Shown here in pieces: positions 43,240 to 49,878 of a DNA stretch of 49,878 nt (the stretch's first letter is position 1; each line of letters opens with the position of its first letter). The position numbers and the translations under genes are program-made. This stretch comes from Tidjanibacter sp. (GTDB lineage: Bacteria; Bacteroidota; Bacteroidia; Bacteroidales; Rikenellaceae). The notes beneath the pieces are model-generated. The model worked only from the letters and a program-made list of their open reading frames with translations, was not told the DNA's origin and searched no databases. The stretch covers positions 1 through 49,878 of the forward strand of contig JAGCJH010000036.1 in the NCBI GenBank assembly GCA_017648105.1, read 5' to 3'.

Positions 43240-43899
43240 ATGGTCAAAGGAGTAATATTTGATATGGATGGCGTATTGGTAAACAATATGGCAATCCACT
43301 TTCAGGCTTTTGCCGAAATGGCAAGGCGCTATAATGTCACCGCCGAGGAGGGCAAAGATTTCACCCATCTGAATGGTCGTGGCAACGATGATATCATCAA
43401 CGCCCTCTTCCCTGCCGAACTCGTAGCTGAGAGGGGTGTGGAAGCTCTTGCCGCCGAAAAGGAGGCTGTATATCGTGAGATTTACGCTCCCACAATCACT
43501 CCCGTTGCAGGATTGCGAGAACTGCTTGCAGAGCTCCACAAGGCGGGCTTGAAATGCGCCGTAGGCTCCTCGGGTCCTAAGCTGAATGTCGATTTCGTGC
43601 TCGACAAATGCAACATTGAGCCCTTCTTTGATGTTCGCATCAGTGGCGATATGGTCACTATGTGCAAGCCCCACCCCGAGATTTTCCTCACTGCTGCCGA
43701 TAAATTGGGAGTTGCTCCTGAGGAGTGTGTGGTTTTTGAGGATGCACTTGCAGGCGTTGCTGCCGCCAGGGCTGCGGGTATGAAGGTCATAACCCTCACA
43801 ACTACCCACCATCGCCATCAGCTTGAAACCGCATCCCCCGACCTCATTGTAGAGGACTTTACTGCGGTCAATCTCGACACTATTCGTTCTCTTTGGTAG
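43240..43899 (+). CDS. HAD-family phosphatase (beta-phosphoglucomutase-like)
   Basis: 219 residues from ATG 43240; an in-frame TTG at 43216 lies inside the promoter box and is rejected. HAD motif I FDMDGVL (6-12) with the nucleophile and acid/base Asp pair, motif II Ser in VGSSGPK, motif III Lys in CKPHPEIF, and motif IV VVFEDALAG. Cap domain after motif I. The family includes beta-phosphoglucomutases and sugar-phosphate phosphatases; substrate unknown. Confidence 0.93.
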   Translation: MVKGVIFDMDGVLVNNMAIHFQAFAEMARRYNVTAEEGKDFTHLNGRGNDDIINALFPAELVAERGVEALAAEKEAVYREIYAPTITPVAGLRELLAELHKAGLKCAVGSSGPKLNVDFVLDKCNIEPFFDVRISGDMVTMCKPHPEIFLTAADKLGVAPEECVVFEDALAGVAAARAAGMKVITLTTTHHRHQLETASPDLIVEDFTAVNLDTIRSLW

Positions 43900-43918
43900 C
43901 GGAACAAAAGGAATAGCA

Positions 43919-43951
43919 ATAAAAAAAACTTACAAGTGTCTAAATTGTAAG
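43919..43951 (-). terminator. Terminator-like hairpin oriented leftward
   Basis: On the minus strand ACTTACAA, a 9-base loop, TTGTAAGT, then a run of seven further T. The plus strand lacks a T-run right after the stem. It could end a minus-strand transcript starting in 43952-44092, where no gene is visible, or simply insulate the HAD gene. A second palindrome, TAAGTG-G-CACTTA, follows at 43947-43959. Confidence 0.45.
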
Positions 43952-44044
43952 TGGCACTTATAAAAAAATATTGCTCTTGTTCGTTCGGTGCTTTGCTCCC
44001 TGAAAAAAAATGTTGCGAGGAGGTCGTTTTTACTATTATTGTGT

Positions 44045-44052
44045 TAAATTTG
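44045..44052 (+). promoter_or_regulatory. Promoter -7 box of glsA
   Basis: TAAATTTG, exact TAnnTTTG; predicted start about 44059, leader of about 34 bases. No TTG at ideal spacing. Confidence 0.5.
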
Positions 44053-44092
44053 CGGAGAAACTACACATAAAACATAGGACTACTACGCATTT

Positions 44093-45007
44093 ATGGACTA
44101 CTTACAGATATTAGAGCGTATTCACAAAGCAATTCTCCCCTATTCAAAAGAGGGTAAGCAGGCAGACTACATCCCCGAGTTGGCGAATGTCAACCCCGAC
44201 CAGTTCGGTATGTGCATACACACCCTTTCGGGCGAAACAGCTGCTATTGAGAGTGCAGACACAAGGTTTTCGATACAGAGTATTTCCAAAGTTTTCGCCC
44301 TTGCAATGTGCCACTCAATCAAGGGCGACGCCCTCTGGAAAAGAGTGGGCAAAGAGCCTTCGGGCACAGCGTTCAACTCACTCGTGCAGCTCGAAATGGA
44401 GAAAGGTTTGCCCCGCAACCCCTTCATCAATGCGGGTGCTATCGTGATGGCGGATATCTTGCTCTCGCACCTTTCCAATCCCGAGGAGGATTTTCTCCGC
44501 TTCGTGCGTGCAGTTGCAAACAACAACACCATAGAGTACAACCATAGTGTGGCGCTATCGGAGCGCAGCACGGGCTACCTTAATGCCGCCATTGCCAATC
44601 TGCTGAAATATCACGGCACAATCGAAAACGACATCGAGGAGGTCTTGCATTTCTACTTCCTTATGTGTTCTATTGAGATGAGTTGCAGGGAGTTGGCGGT
44701 GGCTTTTGCAGCCTTTGCAAACCACAATCGCCCCTTTGACTACGCAGGCATCACACTGACAACCTCGCAAGTAAAGCGTATCAATGCCATTATGCAGACT
44801 TGCGGTTTCTATGATGAGGCGGGCGAGTTTGCCTACCTTGTGGGACTTCCAGGAAAGAGTGGCGTGGGTGGTGGAATTGTTGCAATCTATCCCCTCCGAT
44901 ACTCCGTAGCGGTGTGGAGCCCTCGCCTGAACTCCAAAGGCAACTCCGTGATGGGCATCAAAGCTCTCGAACTCCTCACCACCGAGACCGCAGAGTCGAT
45001 ATTCTAA
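44093..45007 (+). CDS. glsA: Glutaminase
   Basis: 304-residue serine-dependent beta-lactamase-like glutaminase (glutamine to glutamate and ammonia). S63-x-x-K66 in the SIQSISKVF block is the nucleophile/base pair. Conserved PFINAGAIV and the C-terminal GKSGVGGGIVAI follow. Size matches YbaS/YneH-type enzymes (about 305-310). Its end lies 63 bases from a convergent tRNA-Gln gene, which is probably coincidence. Confidence 0.96.
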   Translation: MDYLQILERIHKAILPYSKEGKQADYIPELANVNPDQFGMCIHTLSGETAAIESADTRFSIQSISKVFALAMCHSIKGDALWKRVGKEPSGTAFNSLVQLEMEKGLPRNPFINAGAIVMADILLSHLSNPEEDFLRFVRAVANNNTIEYNHSVALSERSTGYLNAAIANLLKYHGTIENDIEEVLHFYFLMCSIEMSCRELAVAFAAFANHNRPFDYAGITLTTSQVKRINAIMQTCGFYDEAGEFAYLVGLPGKSGVGGGIVAIYPLRYSVAVWSPRLNSKGNSVMGIKALELLTTETAESIF

Positions 45008-45026
45008 ACCGATAGAAATACTCCGA

Positions 45027-45066
45027 AAAAACGCAATAGGGAGAGTTCAGACGAACTCTCCCTATT
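45027..45066. terminator. Terminator shared by glsA and tRNA-Gln
   Basis: AATAGGGAGAGTTC (45035-45048), loop AGAC, GAACTCTCCCTATT (45053-45066): a perfect 14-bp stem. On the minus strand it is followed by GCG and TTTTTT, so it primarily ends the tRNA transcript; the plus side has no T-run. Confidence 0.82.
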
Positions 45067-45070
45067 GTCG

Positions 45071-45141
45071 TTGAGCCACCGAGACTCGAACTCAGAATGA
45101 CAGAACCAAAATCTGCAGTGTTACCATTACACCATGGCTCA
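45071..45141 (-). tRNA. tRNA-Gln (anticodon TTG)
   Basis: On the minus strand a full cloverleaf folds by hand: acceptor TGAGCCA/TGGCTCA with discriminator A, D stem GTGT/ACAC with loop AATGGTA, anticodon stem GCAGA/TCTGT enclosing TTTTGGT (anticodon TTG, reads CAA/CAG), a 4-base variable loop, and T stem CTGAG/CTCGG with loop TTCGAGT. The 3' CCA is not encoded. 71 bases. Confidence 0.95.
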
Positions 45142-45169
45142 ATGAATCGCTAAAACTTGTTAGCGAGCG

Positions 45170-45200
45170 CAAAGATACAAATAAAATTGATATTGGCAAA
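45170..45200 (-). promoter_or_regulatory. Promoter of tRNA-Gln
   Basis: Minus strand TTTG (45200-45197), 19 bases, TATCTTTG (45177-45170). Expected start near 45163, just before a small CGCTAA/TTAGCG hairpin (45148-45165) in the tRNA leader. Confidence 0.72.
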
Positions 45201-45215
45201 TAAAATGTTTATTTG
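45197..45215. promoter_or_regulatory. 19-bp palindrome over the tRNA-Gln -33 element
   Basis: CAAATAAA-ATG-TTTATTTG is a perfect 8-bp inverted repeat whose left edge is the TTTG -33 element of the tRNA promoter. It could be an operator or chance in A/T-rich DNA. The rest of 45216-45307 holds no gene I can see. Confidence 0.35.
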
Positions 45216-45307
45216 TCTAAAATGTTATCGCTCGGCATAGTGTGCAACTCCGTTCAGCCCCCACTTACGAACCTTTGCGAAAATCGAAAAACGATAATTA
45301 TCAGTTT

Positions 45308-46324
45308 TTACCACCCGAGTTGTCCAAAACGCCTCTTGCCCATAACATAGTAGCGCCACACCATCCAGCGAGGATAAATAGTCGCAATCTCGGCATTGGT
45401 CGCCATCTGCTGCACCTTGCGACGCTTCTCTTCGAGAACTGCACGCTGGGCACAATAATCACGATGTGCCCTCACAACTGCGCCCGCAAAACCCCATTTG
45501 CCCGAGAGTACATAGACGCCCCACGAGAGCCAGTCCATAGCCCTGCGCACGCCCAATCGCCATAACTCCCTCTCGGGCAGACACTTATGCAACATCGAGA
45601 GCGAATTTCGGTAGTTGAAATATATTTTGCGAGGAGAGTTATTGGGGAGCGTGCCGCCACCCATGTGATACACAACGCTCTGGGGCACAACCTCCACTTC
45701 ATATCCCATAAGTTGCAGTCGCCAGCAGAGGTCTATCTCCTCCATATGTGCAAAGAAGTCGCCATCGAGTCCGCCCGATTTGCGCCACACCTCACTCCTG
45801 ATTACCATACAAGCACCCGACGCCCAAAAAATCTTCCTCGGCTCATCATACTGCCCCTCATCCTTCTCCACCGTACTCATAATGCGTCCTCGGCAGAAGG
45901 GATAGCCATAGCAATCCACAAAACCACCAGCCGCACCTGCATACTCAAAGTAGTCAGGCTCGCCATAGGAGCGAATCTTGGGTTGCAACGCACCCACCTC
46001 GGGGCGTTCCTCCAATCTCCTTACGAGTGGTTCCAACCAGCCATCAGCTGGCTCAACATCGCTATTGAGCAGCACAAAGACCTCGCCATCGAGCTGTGCG
46101 AGCGCCCTATTATAACCTTCGGCAAAGCCAAAGTTTTCGCCCAAAGGCAGCCACTCCACGCCCTCCATTGCTCGTACAATAGCCTCCGAAGAGTCCGTCG
46201 AGCCATTATCGGCAACAATCACACTGCCCCACTCCGAGGGCGTTGTTGCCACCACACGAGCGAGGAAGCGGGAGAGCCACTTCTCACCATTCCAGTTGAG
46301 TATTACGACTTGCGTTTTGAGCAT
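45308..46324 (-). CDS. Glycosyltransferase family 2
   Basis: 338 residues. GT-A fold: VVILNWNGEKWL (7-18), ADNGSTDSS, and the NSDVEP metal-binding DxD-type motif, with the acceptor-side HMEEIDLCWR block (E-D-x-D class) typical of rhamnosyl- or related transferases. No membrane helices, though a basic, Trp/Arg-rich C terminus may associate with the membrane. Substrate unknown. It follows the LpxL-type acyltransferase by 7 bases and is the last gene of the operon, suggesting cell-surface glycan work. Confidence 0.9.
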   Translation of the reverse strand: MLKTQVVILNWNGEKWLSRFLARVVATTPSEWGSVIVADNGSTDSSEAIVRAMEGVEWLPLGENFGFAEGYNRALAQLDGEVFVLLNSDVEPADGWLEPLVRRLEERPEVGALQPKIRSYGEPDYFEYAGAAGGFVDCYGYPFCRGRIMSTVEKDEGQYDEPRKIFWASGACMVIRSEVWRKSGGLDGDFFAHMEEIDLCWRLQLMGYEVEVVPQSVVYHMGGGTLPNNSPRKIYFNYRNSLSMLHKCLPERELWRLGVRRAMDWLSWGVYVLSGKWGFAGAVVRAHRDYCAQRAVLEEKRRKVQQMATNAEIATIYPRWMVWRYYVMGKRRFGQLGW

Positions 46325-46331
46325 TGTTGTT

Positions 46332-47249
46332 CTAATTATTTATTACTGGGGGTTTATGTTTCCACCTGCGGTGCGACCAGAGCCACAGCTCGGGGCGACG
46401 ACGAATCATCTCCTCAATCTGTACCACATAGCGATCCATAATCTCCGTATCCGACACATCCTCCACGCCATCGTAGAGCTGCACAAAGCGGCACTCATAG
46501 TGCGAAGGTTTAATCTTTTCGATATCAAGCGTATAAACCATCATACCAAAGCGTTTGGCATAGTTGCCAATACCGCCAAAGAAGAGCGATGGTTGATTTA
46601 AGAATGTACGCCACACCTTATCGCTCTCTGCCCATCGGGGGCGCTGATCGGCAATGAGTCCGAGTGCCATTTGCTCACCTGCTTTGAGGTTTTTGACCAC
46701 AGGGCGTGCAAGGGAGTTCATAGGAGCCACCTCCATACCAAACCTACGACGGATATAGAGCATAAAGCGATCCATCACCTTACTACTAAGAGGATGATAC
46801 ACTCCGATATTATGATATGGGTGGTCGATAGAATAGACCGAGAAATACTCCCACTCGCCAAAGTGAGCAAGGGCTGCAATCCAGTTCTTACTACCTATCT
46901 CACTATCGGTCTGCTCCATATTTGTGACCCTCATACGGCGTTTAAGCTCCTCGGGGGTCATACTTGTCATATCCAACACATCCACAAAAACTTCCGAAAG
47001 GTGGTGGTAGAACTTGCGCTCAATCTCCAACCTCTCCTCGAAGCTCTTTTCGGGGAAGGCAGCCGCCAAGTTACCCCTCACTACACCACGACGGTAGCGC
47101 AACAAGCGATAGAGCACCCAGTAGATAAATGGAGCAAGCAGATGGTATAGCACCCAATAGGGCAAATAGCCTATCAGTTTCGCACCACCCAAAATCAGAT
47201 AGTAGGCGATGCTCTGCCAAATCGTGAATTTATCTTGACTTTTAGCCAT
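46332..47249 (-). CDS. LpxL/HtrB-family lipid A acyltransferase
   Basis: 305-residue inner-membrane acyltransferase of the lysophospholipid acyltransferase superfamily. The catalytic HX4(D/E) motif is HFGEWE (about 134-139), and the chain has the N-terminal YLPYWVLYHLLAPFIYWVLYR hydrophobic area. It adds a secondary acyl chain to lipid A precursors; Bacteroidetes often have one such enzyme giving penta-acylated lipid A. Located 7 bases upstream of GT2 and 6 after the DUF389 gene. Confidence 0.92.
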   Translation of the reverse strand: MAKSQDKFTIWQSIAYYLILGGAKLIGYLPYWVLYHLLAPFIYWVLYRLLRYRRGVVRGNLAAAFPEKSFEERLEIERKFYHHLSEVFVDVLDMTSMTPEELKRRMRVTNMEQTDSEIGSKNWIAALAHFGEWEYFSVYSIDHPYHNIGVYHPLSSKVMDRFMLYIRRRFGMEVAPMNSLARPVVKNLKAGEQMALGLIADQRPRWAESDKVWRTFLNQPSLFFGGIGNYAKRFGMMVYTLDIEKIKPSHYECRFVQLYDGVEDVSDTEIMDRYVVQIEEMIRRRPELWLWSHRRWKHKPPVINN

Positions 47250-47255
47250 CGCTCC

Positions 47256-48674
47256 TTACTCTTTGATAACCTTTACATTGCCATTCTTTGTGCGCACCGA
47301 TAGCCACATACGAATCTTCTCCAAATCTATGGGCTCGTTCTCGTCGGCAGGTTTCACAACAGCCACCACCGAAGTACCCTCCGCCTGACCATTGTTGTAT
47401 GTAATGTGCTTGGAGAGTGACACAGTACCAATATTCTCTGTTACGAGTGCAAGCTCACGAGAGATATCCGCACCCGAAAGTGTATCAATAGCCGTCAGCG
47501 AGGAGAGCCTACCACGGAGCTCACGAATCTGGGTATTCTTATCCTCAATAATATCGGCATAGCTCTTTTGCAACTTACCTATGTCGAGTTTTTCATCGCT
47601 ATTCGCCTGCTTAACAACAAGTTCGGTCTTATGCAGACCATAGCTCTCCATCTGCGCACGAGCATTGTCGATAGTGTCCTCCGAGAGAGGGTCGCCCACA
47701 AGCCTGACCTCCACCCTCGAAGCATCGCCATCGTAGTGGAACTCTTTGGTATAGTCCACAATCATCGTACGATTGAACTGGAATACCTTATTTACATACC
47801 TATCCACATTTTCCTCGAAGGCGGTGCGACGCACAATGTTTGCCGCAAATAACAAACTTGGAACACCAACAAGTACCAGCACGATAGTTATATAGCGGGT
47901 ATTTTTCTTCTGTCTTTCGGGGTCGAGTATGGTCTTTTTCTCATAGCGCAACAACAGCACCACAAGGTATGCTGCCACTGCAATGAATACGGCATTGATA
48001 GTGAAGAGGTAGAGCGCACCGAGCAGATAGTTAAGATTGCCCGTAGAAAGTCCAAAGCCCGCAGTACACAAAGGTGGCATCAGGGCCGTAGCAATAGCCA
48101 CACCAGACACTACCGTAACAGCCTTATCCTTACGAGTTTGTGCCACCATACCAGCCAAACCACCGAAGAAGGCAATCAACACATCATAGGTCGTGGGACT
48201 CGTGCGAGCCAACAGCTCACTCTGGGCAGTCGAAATGGGAGATATAAAGAAGTAGAAGGTGCTGGTCACAAGACTCACTACGACCATTAGCAAAAAGTTG
48301 CGCCAAGCGGTTTTGAGCATATCAAAATCATTGATACCCAGCGACAAACCAATGCCTGTAATAGGACCCATCAGTGGCGACACCAACATCGCACCGATAA
48401 TCACAGCCGTAGAGTTCATATTCAGACCTAACGATGCGATAAATACCGCAAACATCAAGACCCAAAGATTTGTACCCCTAAAATCAATGCCCTTACGCAC
48501 CGACTCAACAACCTCTTCCTGAGGAGCACTGCCCTCTTTCAGGTCAAAGCGTCCGTGCATAAAATTTTTGAGGTTACTCCACACACGAGAGAGCACATTT
48601 TGCACCTGCTCGTCGGCTATTGGTTGGAGTTCAACCCCCTCCTCTATTTTGTTTTTCTCACTATTCTCAGTCAT
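47256..48674 (-). CDS. DUF389 family membrane protein
   Basis: 472 residues. The DUF389 signature NMNSTAVIIGAMLVSPLMGPITGIG (about 79-103) begins a membrane half of about six helices (80-285). A C-terminal domain (about 300-472) follows, with a helical segment and a beta-rich end. Function unknown. N-terminal about 60 residues are acidic and soluble. It is translated just before the lpxL gene. Confidence 0.9.
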   Translation of the reverse strand: MTENSEKNKIEEGVELQPIADEQVQNVLSRVWSNLKNFMHGRFDLKEGSAPQEEVVESVRKGIDFRGTNLWVLMFAVFIASLGLNMNSTAVIIGAMLVSPLMGPITGIGLSLGINDFDMLKTAWRNFLLMVVVSLVTSTFYFFISPISTAQSELLARTSPTTYDVLIAFFGGLAGMVAQTRKDKAVTVVSGVAIATALMPPLCTAGFGLSTGNLNYLLGALYLFTINAVFIAVAAYLVVLLLRYEKKTILDPERQKKNTRYITIVLVLVGVPSLLFAANIVRRTAFEENVDRYVNKVFQFNRTMIVDYTKEFHYDGDASRVEVRLVGDPLSEDTIDNARAQMESYGLHKTELVVKQANSDEKLDIGKLQKSYADIIEDKNTQIRELRGRLSSLTAIDTLSGADISRELALVTENIGTVSLSKHITYNNGQAEGTSVVAVVKPADENEPIDLEKIRMWLSVRTKNGNVKVIKE

Positions 48675-48697
48675 CTTTTCTCGGATTTAATAATTGG

Positions 48698-49402
48698 CTA
48701 TTCTTCATCATCTTCTACCTCGGTGTGTTTTGCGCCAGCACCTTCCACAACCATCACAAACTCGCCTTTGGGTGGATGTACCTCAAAATGGGCAATGACC
48801 TCACGCACCGTACCCCTTACGGTCTGCTCAAACTTCTTGCTCAGCTCCCTCGAAACACTCACTCTGCGCTCCTCGCCAAAAGCCTCAGCAAATTCGCCCA
48901 GAGCCTTCAAAACCCTAAATGGCGACTCATAAAAAATCATCGTACGAGGCTCATTTACAAGCGCTGCAAGGCGTTTTTTGCGTCCCTTCTTCTGTGGCAA
49001 GAAGCCCTCAAAGCAGAACTTATCACAAGGAAATCCACTCTGCACCAATGCGGGCACAAAAGCTGTCGCACCGGGGAGTGTTTCTACCTCCAAACCACGC
49101 TCCAAGCAAGTCCTCACGAGCAAAAACCCTGGGTCGGAAATGCCAGGAGTACCCGCATCGGAGATGAGCGCCACACTCTCGCCCGCCTCAATTCGTGAGG
49201 CGACAAACTCTACGGTAGAGTGCTCGTTATATTTATGGTGCGAAAAGAGTTTTCGCTCAATGCCGTAGTGTTTCAAGAGTACCTGTGAGGTACGAGTATC
49301 CTCAGCAAGAACTATATCAACCTCTTGGAGCAGACGCACCGCACGGTAGGTCATATCTTCGAGATTGCCGATAGGCGTTGGAATGATATAGAGTTTTGGC
49401 AT
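48698..49402 (-). CDS. rsmI: 16S rRNA (cytidine-1402-2'-O)-methyltransferase RsmI
   Basis: 234-residue SAM-dependent methyltransferase of the tetrapyrrole methylase fold. The N-terminal PTPIGNLEDMTYRA (9-22) and AEDTRTS (about 34-40) blocks and the SDAGTPGISDPG motif (about 81-92) are diagnostic. It modifies C1402 in the ribosomal decoding centre. Length is a little below E. coli RsmI (286), lacking part of the C-terminal extension. Starts 19 bases after the upstream gene. Confidence 0.96.
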   Translation of the reverse strand: MPKLYIIPTPIGNLEDMTYRAVRLLQEVDIVLAEDTRTSQVLLKHYGIERKLFSHHKYNEHSTVEFVASRIEAGESVALISDAGTPGISDPGFLLVRTCLERGLEVETLPGATAFVPALVQSGFPCDKFCFEGFLPQKKGRKKRLAALVNEPRTMIFYESPFRVLKALGEFAEAFGEERRVSVSRELSKKFEQTVRGTVREVIAHFEVHPPKGEFVMVVEGAGAKHTEVEDDEE

Positions 49403-49421
49403 ATTCGGGTAAAGTCTTATA

Positions 49422-49878
49422 TTAGTACAACTTACGAGCCAACAGCTCCATTAACAATCGAGCACCCTCGCAGTTGGGATTCCAGTGGTAATTGTCGTAG
49501 ATATAGAGCATTGCCTCGTCGAGCGAATCAAACGAATCGAGCGCTGTGATTGCTCTGTCGTAGTAGTCGCCGTCGCCAGCAAAGAGGTCACGCATCAAGA
49601 TATATTTATCATTCACACCAATACTCTCTCGCAACGACACTGCAACTCCTGCCACAGTCGCCACGCTTGCTGCCATCTGCTCTGCAAGTTGGTCCGCAAC
49701 GGTGGTTTGCTCACTCGAAAGGATATCGCCAAGAAAGACTTTTTGGGGCTCCATCTCTACAATTTCCTCCAACTCACCATCTTCCTCAATAACAGTTTCT
49801 TCCTCCTCTTCGGGAGTATCAACCATCTCGGGAGCAGGAGTTTCTTCCTCTTTCACAACCTCCTCTACGCTCTCCTCC
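49422..49878 (-). CDS. Conserved hypothetical protein, 5' part cut by the window edge
   Basis: The frame stays open to the right edge, so the N terminus is missing; the GTG near 49856 is only an internal codon. The visible 152 codons comprise an acidic, low-complexity stretch (Glu/Pro-rich, about 40 residues) and a C-terminal domain with SLRESIGVNDKYILMRDLFAGD and DSFDSLDEAMLYIYDNYHWNP. The latter is familiar in Bacteroidetes proteins of unknown function. Operonic with rsmI. I cannot name a function. Confidence 0.75.
   Translation of the reverse strand, partial: EESVEEVVKEEETPAPEMVDTPEEEEETVIEEDGELEEIVEMEPQKVFLGDILSSEQTTVADQLAEQMAASVATVAGVAVSLRESIGVNDKYILMRDLFAGDGDYYDRAITALDSFDSLDEAMLYIYDNYHWNPNCEGARLLMELLARKLY

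Overview
The window looks like chromosomal DNA from a Bacteroidales bacterium, possibly Alistipes or another Rikenellaceae member (the genus is a guess). The pointers are recurrent Bacteroidetes-type promoters (TTG/TTTG, about 20 bases, TAnnTTTG), a complete Na+-NQR operon, a BspA-like leucine-rich lipoprotein, a K-type phosphoglycerate dehydrogenase beside serC and a DUF1015 gene, a DUF3109 gene, and a candidate Bacteroidales-1/6S RNA. It is dense core genome. I saw no insertion sequence, prophage, CRISPR array or rRNA.

Layout. 1-4923 (minus): nqrA-B-C-D-E and the first 122 codons of nqrF. A divergent control region with a Rex-like palindrome separates them from tatD-like, tcdA and a D-2-hydroxyacid dehydrogenase (5108-7418, plus). 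7419-10011: a short promoter/mini-ORF/terminator unit, then a large LRR lipoprotein. 10111-13390 (minus): metal ABC permease, LptF/G-type permease, fmt. 13489-18619 (plus): mtaB, then a HAMP-only membrane sensor stub, trkH and a SPOR-domain protein. 18699-22624 (minus): a small exported protein, a structured ncRNA, lpd and a C69 dipeptidase. 22704-23369 (plus): YggS. 23414-28250 (minus): yicC, gmk, nadD with a C-terminal extension, ddl, DUF3109, M23/LysM peptidase.

28433-34501 (plus): serC, serA and DUF1015, followed by a four-gene 2-oxoacid:ferredoxin oxidoreductase. 34678-39083 (minus): gpmI and alaS, separated by an 82-bp tandem repeat. 39192-41442 (plus): two tandem M23 peptidases and a DUF3784-like membrane protein. 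41506-43158 (minus): rex, a single-domain FAD synthetase and a thioesterase. 43240-45007 (plus): HAD phosphatase and glsA. 45071-45141 (minus): tRNA-Gln. 45308-49878 (minus): a conserved acidic protein (cut by the edge), rsmI, DUF389, an LpxL-type acyltransferase and a GT2 glycosyltransferase.

Themes. Redox and energy functions (Nqr, Rex, oxoacid oxidoreductase, lpd, FAD synthetase) share the window with envelope functions (three M23 peptidases, ddl, LptF/G, LpxL, SPOR, lipoprotein). Most convergent gene pairs share a strong bidirectional terminator. I found no obvious new multi-gene defence or mobile system. The least explained parts are the HAMP-stub/TrkH/SPOR cassette, the serine operon with its leader hairpin and DUF1015, the 82-bp repeat, and several small RNA-like elements.
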